Virus record (IMG/VR): IMGVR_UViG_3300009620_000025
Coordinates: 1-32,616 of that record
Source of the DNA: a virus
Length of the DNA: 32,616 nucleotides
Strand: one strand, 5' to 3'
The translations under genes and the position numbers were made by a program. Below the pieces are notes generated by a model, which was given only the letters and a program-made list of their open reading frames with translations, did no database searches and had not been told where the DNA came from. This document shows, in pieces, positions 14,658 to 22,432 of the stretch (position 1 is the stretch's first letter; every line of letters starts with the position of its first letter).

Positions 14658-15386
14658 ATGAGCAATATAGAAACTTCGTCGATAGGTCCCCACGATAAAA
14701 GACCACCTTCTGTTTACTTTAGGAATATTGTAAAGGAACTTAGAGATTCCGGGTACAAATCTGATTTTACTAGAGAATACACGTCTCAATTATTGAGTAT
14801 GTTTTCTGGTTTAAGATATATTAATGCTGAAAGCAAAATAGTTGAAGTAACAACTATTTACGGCTCTCCAGAGAGAGCCGTAGGAAAGAGAAATGAAAAA
14901 TTATCTTTAATTCTTCCTCTGGCCTCTTTAACAATACACTCCTTTGCAGAAGGAGCAGAAAGACAAAAATATGAGCCTCTTATTAATTTTGAAACTATAT
15001 TTGATAAAAATGAGCAACGGCATAAAAGGGTAGTTTCTTTACTACCTAAACCCGTTAAACTCAATTATCAATTTAATTTATACAGTAAATTTATCGAAGA
15101 TTTAAATCAATTAGCAGAGAAGATAGAGTTAAAATTTAACCCTTCTCTGAAAATTCCTGTTAGTTTTGATAGTCAAGCGCAAGCTTTTGTAACAGACAGA
15201 CAAGAAGCGGTAAGTACTATTCTAGGAGATAGACAAGACAGAGTGGTAAAAAGATCCTTTGTTTTCTCCATTGAAACTTATATTCCCGCCGAAAGATTTC
15301 TAGTTACTAATACAGGACATATTGAAAAGTTTAATCAGGAGCTTTTTCTAACTGATTTCGCTGTTTCGGCAGATCCTCGCTATTAA
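14658..15386 (+). CDS. 15: Tail terminator / proximal sheath stabiliser (T4 gp15-like)
   Basis: 242 residues from ATG 14658; an upstream alternative at 14604 would overlap the preceding gene and has no ribosome site. The protein matches the gp15 pattern: YGSPERAVGK, an ILPLASL strand, LNYQFNLYSKFIEDLNQL, and IETYIPAERF near the end. gp15 forms the hexameric ring that caps the finished tail and binds the neck. Over 202 aligned residues I count 127 identities (about 63%) with the N-terminal domain of the hydrolase fusion just upstream, so the two arose by tandem duplication. This copy has the plain gp15 length and is the likely canonical terminator. It starts one base after the upstream stop. 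Confidence 0.8.
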   Translation: MSNIETSSIGPHDKRPPSVYFRNIVKELRDSGYKSDFTREYTSQLLSMFSGLRYINAESKIVEVTTIYGSPERAVGKRNEKLSLILPLASLTIHSFAEGAERQKYEPLINFETIFDKNEQRHKRVVSLLPKPVKLNYQFNLYSKFIEDLNQLAEKIELKFNPSLKIPVSFDSQAQAFVTDRQEAVSTILGDRQDRVVKRSFVFSIETYIPAERFLVTNTGHIEKFNQELFLTDFAVSADPRY

Positions 15387-15394
15387 AAATCTAT

Positions 15395-15443
15395 TATTTA
15401 CTTTCAAAAATCAATAAGTTTATTGATTTGGTAGTAGTAAATA
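15395..15443. promoter_or_regulatory. Long imperfect inverted repeat between gp15-like gene and small protein gene
   Basis: Inner perfect arms AAATCAATAA (15408-15417) and TTATTGATTT (15420-15429), flanked by outer arms TATTTACT (15395-15402) and AGTAAATA (15436-15443). It could fold into a 49-base hairpin in RNA, or be an operator or weak bidirectional terminator. No T-run follows directly, so terminator function is uncertain. Confidence 0.5.
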
Positions 15444-15469
15444 TATTTAGGAACGAGTAATTACTAGAA

Positions 15470-15655
15470 ATGATGAAGGAAATTCGTAATAAAACAAGAC
15501 AGCACAAAAAGTTGCTAGTTAACAAAAACGGGAAATCTGACGAAATAGTTATAGCTCCCTCCCAAACTATTGTTATCCCGGAGTCATGGATAACATGTCA
15601 GACACATAATATGGCTCGAATGCAGTTCATTTCAATTGCAAATTATGACAAGTAA
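15470..15655 (+). CDS. Small protein upstream of the tail sheath gene, unrecognised
   Basis: 61 residues, beginning with two consecutive Met codons; either could be the start. The only Shine-Dalgarno-like sequence (AGGAACGAG) ends about 14 bases upstream. The protein is basic, with a short strand pattern (SDEIVIAPSQTIVIPESW) and no membrane segment. It sits between the long inverted repeat and the sheath gene, whose ribosome site begins right after its stop codon. Small proteins in this position of contractile-tail modules are usually structural, but I recognise no family. Confidence 0.45.
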   Translation: MMKEIRNKTRQHKKLLVNKNGKSDEIVIAPSQTIVIPESWITCQTHNMARMQFISIANYDK

Positions 15656-15675
15656 TACTATAAAGAGGAATAAAA

Positions 15676-17757
15676 ATGCCTACGTTTACTAGCCCCGGAG
15701 TTTATTTTGTAGAACAGGATTTTTCTGAGTATGCACCTTCTATAAGCTCAACAATTCCTGCCGTAATCGGATACGCGTCTAAGGGACCTATTGATAAGCC
15801 TACTTTAATCACTAGCGCGAAACAATTAGTCGATACCTTTGGTCGCCCAGATCAAGTGAATGACGGAGAACACACTATTCTAGGTGCTCTGGAAATATTA
15901 AAAAAAACTAACACTCTGTACTACATCCGTCCTTCTGACGGATCTGCTACTCAAGCCACCGCTTCATTAAGAATGGGATCATGCCCAGGAATAGGGGTTG
16001 TTGCGCCTACATCGCCAGCGGCTAATTACGCTATGCAGGTAAGCTCAGTCATTGATTCAGGAGGAACCGAAAAATTATCAGACCCTGTTAATTTCACTTT
16101 TGCAGGGGGAGCAACCGCAGGAGCTTTCCTTACAAATTTAAGAGCTGCTGCTGACGGGGTAACATCTGATATCTCCTTTTTCACTATGGAGGACCTAGAG
16201 AATTCTACTGCTTCCGCAGCTATTGTTGGTTTCGCGGCGGGTATCTCTTCTAGAGTCCATTGTGCTATTTCTTCGGGTACTGTTTTAACCCCTTCTGCTG
16301 GAGTTTCTGATATTCTTACACCTCTAGGAACCTCTGGAGAAGACGTAGGATTCGCAAGTAGCGTAACTGCAAGCGGGACTCTTATTAGTGCCACCGCGCT
16401 TGCTTTCGATATATCAGGACTAACCAAGGGGGCTGGTTTTAATGCCAGCACAGATGCTGCAGGGAACCAAACTGGAGCACAAGTATCCGTTACTAGCCAA
16501 GCAGGGCCAAGACAACTTTTCTCGTCTTATAATGACGGAAGTTTTTTAGAAGCTTTCGATTTTAATTGGGACGGAGCTACAGCTTCCTCTAACAATAGTT
16601 GGATTCAAGATATTCTAACTAGTGACGAGGATACTACTAAGAGTGATTTGTTACTTGGTTCATTTGTGGGATCAGCTATTACTGGAAGCACTTATTCAAG
16701 AAGCGGTTTCACGGGCTGGTTTGACAAGTTGTTTACTAATAGCGAAGTAGCATTACAGGATGGAGCAGGGGATGCCACTTCCGGAAACCCTTTCTTCCCT
16801 AAACTTATCTCTTCAGAAACAGGAACTAAAACTGGCCTTACAGGAGGAACTAATGGGGATGATTTATCCAAGCAGGTAAGTTCCTACACAGGAGCTGCTC
16901 ACTCAGCTAATAGAACAGGTATCTACGCTCTTCAAGATGATTCTTTGAATATCTCTATGGCATGTATCCCGGGAGTAAGTAATCAAACAATTCAAAACGA
17001 TTTAGTCTCCTTAGCAGAATCCACTGAGGCTTTTTTAGCAATAATAAATCCTCCTGAGAGTTTAACTCCACAAGAAGCAGTATCGTGGCACAATGGAACA
17101 GGAAGTCTGAGAACAAATTCTCTTAATTCTTCTTTTGCTGCAATATACTACCCTTGGCTTCAAATCTTTAACACTTTTGACGGGGTAACTTCTTTTGTGA
17201 CTCCTGATGTTTATGCCATAGCTACTATGTGCCACACTGATAGCGTTAGTGACCCTTGGTTTGCGCCTGCCGGAGTTGTTAGAGGTCGCCTAACTAAGCC
17301 TTTAGATGTTCAATATATCCTAAATGCCGGAGATAGACAAGTTCTTTACTCTGGGGGAAACGTTATTAATCCAATTTCTAAATTTGTTCCTGACGGTATC
17401 GTAATCTATGGTCAAAGAACTGCTCAAAGAGCTCCAAGTGCCCTTGATAGAATTAACGTCAGAAGAATGATGATTCTTTTGAGAAAGACAATACTTGCAG
17501 CTACCCAAACATTTGTATTCGAACCTAATGACCCTTTGACTTGGACTCGAGTTACAGATACTATTAACCCTCTCCTTGATGATATTACTCGTCGAAGAGG
17601 AATCACTGACTTCAAAGTTGTCTGTGACGAAACTACTAATACGCCTTTAAGAATTGACAGAAACGAACTTTGGTGTCAAGTCAGAATTAAACCTACAAAG
17701 ACTGCAGAGATCATTATCTTCGAAGTTAATATCACCAGTCAAAGTGCGTCAATCTAA
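15676..17757 (+). CDS. 18: Contractile tail sheath protein (T4 gp18-like)
   Basis: 693 residues; T4 gp18 is 659. The N-terminus TFTSPGVYFVEQDFS is the hallmark of phage sheath proteins, followed by IPAVIGYASKGP and TLITSAKQLVDTFG, also typical. The C-terminal domain has LDRINVRRMMILLRKTI and a terminal strand region (TAEIIIFEVNI) that links neighbouring sheath subunits. The middle (about residues 100-400) is variable and Ser/Thr/Gly rich, as in other sheaths where it forms surface domains. The sheath contracts to drive the tube through the host envelope. The ribosome site TATAAAGAGGA ends six bases before ATG and is repeated before the tube gene. Confidence 0.93.
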   Translation: MPTFTSPGVYFVEQDFSEYAPSISSTIPAVIGYASKGPIDKPTLITSAKQLVDTFGRPDQVNDGEHTILGALEILKKTNTLYYIRPSDGSATQATASLRMGSCPGIGVVAPTSPAANYAMQVSSVIDSGGTEKLSDPVNFTFAGGATAGAFLTNLRAAADGVTSDISFFTMEDLENSTASAAIVGFAAGISSRVHCAISSGTVLTPSAGVSDILTPLGTSGEDVGFASSVTASGTLISATALAFDISGLTKGAGFNASTDAAGNQTGAQVSVTSQAGPRQLFSSYNDGSFLEAFDFNWDGATASSNNSWIQDILTSDEDTTKSDLLLGSFVGSAITGSTYSRSGFTGWFDKLFTNSEVALQDGAGDATSGNPFFPKLISSETGTKTGLTGGTNGDDLSKQVSSYTGAAHSANRTGIYALQDDSLNISMACIPGVSNQTIQNDLVSLAESTEAFLAIINPPESLTPQEAVSWHNGTGSLRTNSLNSSFAAIYYPWLQIFNTFDGVTSFVTPDVYAIATMCHTDSVSDPWFAPAGVVRGRLTKPLDVQYILNAGDRQVLYSGGNVINPISKFVPDGIVIYGQRTAQRAPSALDRINVRRMMILLRKTILAATQTFVFEPNDPLTWTRVTDTINPLLDDITRRRGITDFKVVCDETTNTPLRIDRNELWCQVRIKPTKTAEIIIFEVNITSQSASI

Positions 17758-17803
17758 CAAATTTGATGTAATTGCTATATAATATAAAGAGGAGAAAAGA
17801 ACA

Positions 17804-18373
17804 ATCGCTAACGCCTACTATGCTACACAAACTAACAGGACACTTGTCCTTGGCAAGACTCCTGGATTATCCCACGCGCTAGAATCATATCGTAAGTATC
17901 AATGGGAGGTCGAAATTGAAACCGGTCTTTCAGGAGATAAAAGTGCTTTAACTCTAGCTGCTAAGAATGTTACACCAATCCAATTAACTTCAGAGGATAT
18001 TGTTGTTCATAGAGTGAACGATAGGTTCTTCTACCCTGGTCTTGTAGCTCCTGAAGAAGTTACAATCACTTTTGATAACTTAGTGAAAGGTCAAGTTGCT
18101 GAACAACTTTTTGATTGGTTTTCAAGTGTTTATGATCCTGTTCATGGAATTTTTACTCCTGGTTTCCTACAAGGTGCTGGAACCTTTAAAAGAAATATTA
18201 AGTTATTCCAATTAGACAACACAGGCTTCCCGGTTAAGCATGTTCACTTGTTCGCTGCTTACCCTAAAATGTGGAAAGTTAATGATTTCACCTACGGTGA
18301 GAACGAATTCCATACTATCGATGTTACCTTGAGATATGACTTCGTAACCCAAGAAGCTGGATTAGATACTTAA
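17804..18373 (+). CDS. 19: Tail tube protein (T4 gp19-like), apparent ATC start codon
   Basis: 189 residues if translation begins at ATC 17804; T4 gp19 has 163. The tube is the rigid inner cylinder of hexamer rings inside the sheath. The family pattern is clear: FYPGLVAPEEVTITFDN, a middle loop with FDWFSSVYDP, IKLFQLD, and the C-terminal AYPKMWKVNDFTYGENE then LRYDF. In this frame no ATG, GTG or TTG lies between the upstream TAA (17780-17782) and residue V67 near 18000. Yet the frame reads I-A-N-A-Y-Y-A-T-Q from 17804, a natural tube beginning, with AGAGGAG 10 bases upstream. So the start is either a rare ATC or an ATG altered by mutation or sequencing. A GTG start at 18014 would remove the N-terminal third. 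A terminator follows. Confidence 0.85.
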   Translation: MANAYYATQTNRTLVLGKTPGLSHALESYRKYQWEVEIETGLSGDKSALTLAAKNVTPIQLTSEDIVVHRVNDRFFYPGLVAPEEVTITFDNLVKGQVAEQLFDWFSSVYDPVHGIFTPGFLQGAGTFKRNIKLFQLDNTGFPVKHVHLFAAYPKMWKVNDFTYGENEFHTIDVTLRYDFVTQEAGLDT

Positions 18374-18400
18374 TCCTTATAACGTAAATTAAAAAGATAT

Positions 18401-18439
18401 AATAGAGGAAGTAAAAAATTACTTCCTCTATTGTTTTTT
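18401..18439 (+). terminator. Strong rho-independent terminator after the tail tube gene
   Basis: Perfect 14-base-pair stem AATAGAGGAAGTAA (18401-18414) with its complement at 18419-18432, loop AAAA, followed by GTTTTTT. It closes the tail operon. A CTATAATA promoter-like element begins at the next base, 18440. Confidence 0.88.
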
Positions 18440-18447
18440 CTATAATA
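18440..18447 (+). promoter_or_regulatory. Candidate late-type promoter (CTATAATA) abutting a start codon
   Basis: CTATAATA directly follows the terminator T-run and ends 5 bases before the ATG at 18452; there is no ribosome site. A transcript starting at the normal distance from this element would be leaderless or nearly so. Placement just after a terminator argues for a real promoter. Confidence 0.45.
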
Positions 18448-18451
18448 AATT

Positions 18452-18685
18452 ATGAATAAGTTACTTTCAAATTCAATTTTTCCTCTTTGTAGGGATCATA
18501 ATATTAATATGATTCCTTCTCCGGGATATCCTTTTGAGTTTTTGTGCACAAATTGTATAAAAGATTTAGGTGACGATGTATCTGATTTTTTTAATGCATG
18601 TAGAGGTGGGTTTTTGAGTAGATATAATGAGGAAGAATCAAATAAAGACTCATGGAATTTAAATCAGACCTTTTTACCCTTTTAA
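18452..18685 (+). CDS. Small zinc-finger-like protein, unrecognised
   Basis: 77 residues. Two potential metal-binding pairs, C13-x2-H16 and C32-x2-C35 (LCRDH and FLCTNCIKD), suggest a small zinc ribbon; the C-terminal half is acidic and polar. No ribosome site precedes the ATG, but a CTATAATA element ends five bases upstream, suggesting a leaderless transcript. The last 34 bases overlap the start of the 829-residue gene in another frame, which may couple the two. No family recognised. Confidence 0.5.
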   Translation: MNKLLSNSIFPLCRDHNINMIPSPGYPFEFLCTNCIKDLGDDVSDFFNACRGGFLSRYNEEESNKDSWNLNQTFLPF

Positions 18686-21141
18686 AAGAAGTAGCAGAAT
18701 TTGCATCTCCAGAAGACGAAGCCAGGGCTAAAAGAAAATGGTTAGGGGATTTATCTTCTGGTGGAGAAAAATGGACTCCAGAAGACGTTGAAACCTCTAT
18801 CCAAGATAAAATCTCTGGAGGAGGATTAGAAGGAGTTCCAACTCCCTATAAAATTTATTCTCCACACGGCTCTAATCATCTGTTCTGGCAGTCTCAATCT
18901 GGTGGTACTCACTACATGCCTAAGGATCAAGCAGGCCGTCTTTCAGGGCAGTATCAGGAGCTTTTAAAACAAGGGGGAACTGATGCAGATTTTGCAACAT
19001 ATGACATGATGCACCCCGAGGGCACGTCTGAGGGGGACCTAGACCTAACCTCTGATTACCGTGCCTTAGGAATGTCTCAAGACCCCGAGCATGGGGATAA
19101 AAATTATCTACAATCAGAAGAAGAAGGTGGAATGCCAACTTTGGCAGCGGATAGAGTTAGGCCGGAAGATCAACCTAGAATTGATATAATTAGAAAAAAT
19201 GCTGAAAATAAGTTTATAGATGAAATCATCTCTAAAGACGGAACTTTATGGGATTTACCAGGAGTTAGGCTTATTGATAATCCTCAAGCTGAGTTCACTA
19301 AAGTAAGGGGGTTTATAGAGCCTAGACCTCTTGAAAAATGGGATTCTGAAAATCCTAGAGAAGATTGGGCTAATAAGATTTCTTTAAAGAGAATGGTCAA
19401 TGATTATACCAACTATATGTTCAGAATGGGAGAGCTCACTATTGATGAAATTGAAGAGAATATGAATAATAATATTATTAAAAGTTTCTCTTTATTAGAC
19501 AAGTTTATTAATCATAAAGATCAATTAGTTTCACAAGATTATGACGAACTTACAAGCATGGTTCAAACAGATGGAAAAACTATTTTTATTACTCTAAGTA
19601 ACGGAAATAGAATGACTATGCATAACAATACTCTCTCTAAAGAAATTATAAAAAGATTTTCTGAAGATCCTGCTTTAGAATACCCCGATATTGTGCCAGA
19701 GTACACTAAAAGTAACAGAATTCTTACTCCAAATAAAATTCTTACAGCTACTGTGGAAGATGCTAAAAGAGAAAAATATTATGATTTAGTAGGGACTCTA
19801 GGGGAGTTTTTAGTAGGTGCTACAGGTCTTGTTAGTAGAAATCCTGAAAAGGCTAGAGAATTAATGGCACAAGCAGCTTACTACGCTAAAGGAAAAGTTC
19901 AGGACATCCAACAAGCTATAGATGTTATCACAAATTATGGTGAAGTAGACTTGGAATTAGCCTGTAAGTCTTTACAGGAATACGCTTTATTCGATTTAAT
20001 GAACCAGATGGATAATGATCCAAATGGTTGGAGTTTTAGTGGGCAAAAAGTCGATACAACAGATGTAAGACAATTATTAGCAGGAATCGTTTTTCATCTA
20101 AGAAAACCTTTGGAATTGAGTTCTAAAGATGATTTAAACTATACTGACTATTTAAGAACTGGTGATATGGAGAAAGGTGATTTTAAAAATCAAGATGGAA
20201 TTTTCCTTTATGCTTCTGAAGATTTAGCAAAGCTTGATGCTGAAGAAAAATTTGGAATAGTTAATTTCTCAGGAAATCAAATACCCGTAAACCAAAAGCA
20301 AATAGCTACTTTTAAAGATGTAGAAGGGGCTGACAAGCATAGAGGTATTAAAAGCCAAGTAAACGGTGGAAAAGTTAACTTTCTTAACTTTATTAGAGCA
20401 GGAGCTGAGGACTATTTGCAAACTATGCTTGATTTTACACAAGATTCTTTTTCAAGAAGTCAAGGAAGAGAAATGAGCTCAAATGTGGTAAGGCATATGA
20501 AGGATATTTTCACTGATGTCCAAGATCTACATACAAAAATAGAACCTGTTCTTAATAGTGAAAATATTTTTGAAGAAGTCAAAGAAACTCTTATAGATCG
20601 TGTTCATTCCTCTACTCTTAATTCTACAGAAAGAAGGGGAAGAATTAAAGAACTGGAAGGTCTTAAATTTGATAGAACAGGAAAAGGAAAAGGTGGAGTA
20701 CCAATTTGGACTGACAGAGTAAAATTAGCTAATTATACTCTTATAGGTAAAATTCTTAGTTTAGCTAAACCTTCTGTTAGTGGAAGAACTACTGCTTCTC
20801 AAAAAAGATTTGTTGGTATTACAAGTTTACTTATGACTAATGCTGAAATAAAAGAAGATTTATCCGATATAGGATTTATGGTTTCTGATAACTTTCAAGG
20901 AAAACTTTACAGATCAGCTCAATCTAAAATTATTGATCCTCTTGTAGCTGGCATTATTAAGAATCCTAACCTTGTTTACGTTGCTAGGGAAGAAGGAAGG
21001 ACAATTTCTATTATTGACCCAGATAACCACGCTAGAGTTGCTTTATCATTAACCTTTTCAAAATCTCCAGGAATGCCTTTACAGTCTAAGTGGAGTAATG
21101 CTTTTCTTCTAAGCAAAGCTCATTCAGTATTATCTTTATAA
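18652..21141 (+). CDS. Unrecognised large protein, 829 residues
   Basis: 829 residues with no family I recognise. Residues 1-20 form an amphipathic helix (LFTLLKEVAEFA), followed by an acidic, Gly- and Pro-containing region to about 190. The middle and C-terminal parts are predicted mainly helical, with conserved-looking stretches such as LVGTLGEFLVGATGLVSRNP and NFLNFIRAGAEDYLQTMLDF. There is no signal peptide, membrane helix, Walker motif or cysteine cluster. It lies where a portal gene follows the tube in T4, but it is much longer than gp20 and shows no portal pattern. It could be a structural or internal head protein. The first ATG overlaps the previous gene by 34 bases and lacks a close ribosome site. 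Its 3' end overlaps the opposing nuclease gene by 22 bases. Confidence 0.6.
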   Translation: MEFKSDLFTLLKEVAEFASPEDEARAKRKWLGDLSSGGEKWTPEDVETSIQDKISGGGLEGVPTPYKIYSPHGSNHLFWQSQSGGTHYMPKDQAGRLSGQYQELLKQGGTDADFATYDMMHPEGTSEGDLDLTSDYRALGMSQDPEHGDKNYLQSEEEGGMPTLAADRVRPEDQPRIDIIRKNAENKFIDEIISKDGTLWDLPGVRLIDNPQAEFTKVRGFIEPRPLEKWDSENPREDWANKISLKRMVNDYTNYMFRMGELTIDEIEENMNNNIIKSFSLLDKFINHKDQLVSQDYDELTSMVQTDGKTIFITLSNGNRMTMHNNTLSKEIIKRFSEDPALEYPDIVPEYTKSNRILTPNKILTATVEDAKREKYYDLVGTLGEFLVGATGLVSRNPEKARELMAQAAYYAKGKVQDIQQAIDVITNYGEVDLELACKSLQEYALFDLMNQMDNDPNGWSFSGQKVDTTDVRQLLAGIVFHLRKPLELSSKDDLNYTDYLRTGDMEKGDFKNQDGIFLYASEDLAKLDAEEKFGIVNFSGNQIPVNQKQIATFKDVEGADKHRGIKSQVNGGKVNFLNFIRAGAEDYLQTMLDFTQDSFSRSQGREMSSNVVRHMKDIFTDVQDLHTKIEPVLNSENIFEEVKETLIDRVHSSTLNSTERRGRIKELEGLKFDRTGKGKGGVPIWTDRVKLANYTLIGKILSLAKPSVSGRTTASQKRFVGITSLLMTNAEIKEDLSDIGFMVSDNFQGKLYRSAQSKIIDPLVAGIIKNPNLVYVAREEGRTISIIDPDNHARVALSLTFSKSPGMPLQSKWSNAFLLSKAHSVLSL

Positions 21142-21659
21142 AGAAATATTTCCGTTGGTAAGTTAAGTATATCATCAAGTAAGTATAAGGATATTTGTTT
21201 ATTAGGTATATTAACTTCTTTATCTTTTAAGTACTGATGGAATTTTTTAAGTTTAGTTATAACTATAGGTTTATTTCTAGTCTTTTTGTAGATTAGTAAC
21301 CAGTCTTTATTATTATTCTTAGAGTCTCTTTTAGCTTGTCTAATGAACTTATCAAGTTCATTATTTTCTTTGAACAAATCAAATATATTTATATTATAGC
21401 CAGATTTTGCCTCGATAACGAAAATAAATTCCTTCGGGGTTATAAGGTCTCCATATATCGCAATATGTTCCGGTAAATCATGGGTTGTAGCAAAAGCTCC
21501 TGAGCCCGGAGTCCTGGCAAATTCCTTGGTTTTGAACTTAGAGTTAAAGAGCTTTGCCAGCTGTCTTTCAAAATTTGCTCCTTTCCTTCGAGAATTGATT
21601 CTCTTCTTCTTTTTTCGTAGGGTCGCTTCCAAGTCCGATAGGTCTAGGTCATCTTCCAT
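21120..21659 (-). CDS. PD-(D/E)XK nuclease, Holliday junction resolvase (Hjc)-like
   Basis: 179 residues. After a Lys/Arg-rich N-terminus comes the Hjc-type core: KGANFERQLAKLF with E31, then ARTPGSG, G70-D71, and E83-A84-K85 (VIEAKSG), giving the E...D...E-x-K active site of archaeal-type resolvases and related nucleases. These cut branched DNA at recombination intermediates. T4 uses the unrelated endonuclease VII for this, so this gene would be its functional substitute, resolving replication/recombination junctions before packaging. It is on the - strand, convergent with the 829-residue gene (22-base overlap) and divergent from the gene at 21751. A TATAAT on its strand lies about 34 bases upstream. 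A general PD-(D/E)XK nuclease role is the safe reading. Confidence 0.75.
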   Translation of the reverse strand: MEDDLDLSDLEATLRKKKKRINSRRKGANFERQLAKLFNSKFKTKEFARTPGSGAFATTHDLPEHIAIYGDLITPKEFIFVIEAKSGYNINIFDLFKENNELDKFIRQAKRDSKNNNKDWLLIYKKTRNKPIVITKLKKFHQYLKDKEVNIPNKQISLYLLDDILNLPTEIFLYKDNTE

Positions 21660-21692
21660 ATTTTTTTAGGGCTAAGCCCCCTCTCCCGTACT

Positions 21693-21700
21693 ATTATAAT
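21693..21700. promoter_or_regulatory. Overlapping divergent -10-like elements between the nuclease and the gene at 21751
   Basis: ATTATAAT contains TATAAT on the + strand (21695-21700) and TATAAT on the - strand (21693-21698). It sits in the 91-base gap between two divergent genes, so it could serve both. A small inverted repeat GGGCTAAGCCC (21669-21679) lies in the - strand leader. Confidence 0.4.
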
Positions 21701-21750
21701 ACACCGAAAGGAATTTATTATTTTTTTTAACTCGTAAAAATTTTACAAAA

Positions 21751-21978
21751 ATGAATTTTTCAGAACAAGTCGTAATTAAACTCACAGAAGAAGAGTTGAA
21801 GAATTACAAGAATTTTCGCAAGACAGCAAAACCTGTTGATATTGAGGATGATATGTTTGATAGACAACTCTTCTTAGCAGGAGCCAGTTGGCTCTCTACG
21901 CGTCTTTCAGAGGAAATAACTGCCGCAATGCTGAATACTACTTCTGGGAGCCCTGAACAAGAGCCTTCTAATGAATGA
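21751..21978 (+). CDS. Small acidic protein, unrecognised
   Basis: 75 residues. Predicted helical, acidic, no cysteines; a central stretch DDMFDRQLFLAGASWLSTRL may form the core. It has a leader of about 50 bases after a TATAAT element, containing GTAAAAATTTTAC just before the ATG, but no clear ribosome site. Its last 8 bases overlap the start of the thioredoxin-fold gene, so the two are probably translated together. No family recognised. Confidence 0.5.
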   Translation: MNFSEQVVIKLTEEELKNYKNFRKTAKPVDIEDDMFDRQLFLAGASWLSTRLSEEITAAMLNTTSGSPEQEPSNE

Positions 21979-22432
21979 TACCTCTTTAGGTTCTTTTGCC
22001 CCTGCTAGAAAATTCGCGTTTTATGAAATTAAGTCTAGAGATGAGTACTCCGTTGTAGAGGAATTACGTCATTTAAGGTATTTCAGGAAGAAAATACATC
22101 TATTATTCGTATCCCCGTGGGATAAAAGGAGTGGATATCTTCTGAGCTCTCTAAAGGCTCATTATGGGGAGTTTAAACCGGTTTATTCTGATTCAATTAC
22201 GGATTTAGTAAAGGATGGGTCTGAGAACAAATTAGTTTTTGTTGTAAATTCTTGGGATACTCCTGAAATTTTCGCTATGCGGGATGTCTCTGTTCTTGTG
22301 GACACGGTTCCCTCTCTATTAGTTCTTAAAAAAGGAGGAAGGGTTATCCGAGAAGATTATTATTCCTTTTTACTAGATCAATTTTTCAGTGGGGAGACTT
22401 TTAACTCTTTAAGAGAGTTTTTTAGCGAGTAA
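21971..22432 (+). CDS. Thioredoxin-fold protein lacking the catalytic cysteines
   Basis: 153 residues. The pattern fits a thioredoxin fold: strand IHLLFVSPW ending at W50, then a helix (GYLLSSLKAHYGEF), strand LVFVVNSWDTPE, and DTVPSLLVLKKGGRV with the cis-proline candidate P114. At the position of the usual W-C-G-P-C active site the sequence is W50-D-K-R-S54, so both redox cysteines are absent and disulfide chemistry is not expected. Such folds can act as structural partners, for example as polymerase processivity or chaperone factors; a family A polymerase is encoded nearby. That link is inference only. The gene's 3' end overlaps the opposing sigma gene by 24 bases and contains a terminator-like hairpin. 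Confidence 0.55.
   Translation: MNDTSLGSFAPARKFAFYEIKSRDEYSVVEELRHLRYFRKKIHLLFVSPWDKRSGYLLSSLKAHYGEFKPVYSDSITDLVKDGSENKLVFVVNSWDTPEIFAMRDVSVLVDTVPSLLVLKKGGRVIREDYYSFLLDQFFSGETFNSLREFFSE
22403..22423 (+). terminator. Terminator-like hairpin inside the 3' end of the thioredoxin-fold gene
   Basis: AACTCT (22403-22408) pairs with AGAGTT (22414-22419) around a 5-base loop, and the right arm runs into six T residues (22418-22423). It is embedded in the last codons of the gene and in the overlap with the convergent sigma gene, so it would stop + strand transcripts before they run antisense through the sigma gene. Confidence 0.55.

Noticed and set aside
16026-16451. 141-codon open frame on the - strand inside the sheath gene
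   Set aside because: Ala/Pro/Val-rich translation produced by complementing the Ser/Thr/Gly-rich sheath middle; no start signal.
18014-18373. Tube protein starting at GTG 18014
   Set aside because: The frame upstream is clearly coding (a natural tube N-terminus with a well-spaced ribosome site before ATC 17804), so this start would truncate the protein.
18652-21141. 829-residue protein as the portal (gp20)
   Set aside because: Too long and lacks any portal-like pattern I can see; position alone is not enough.
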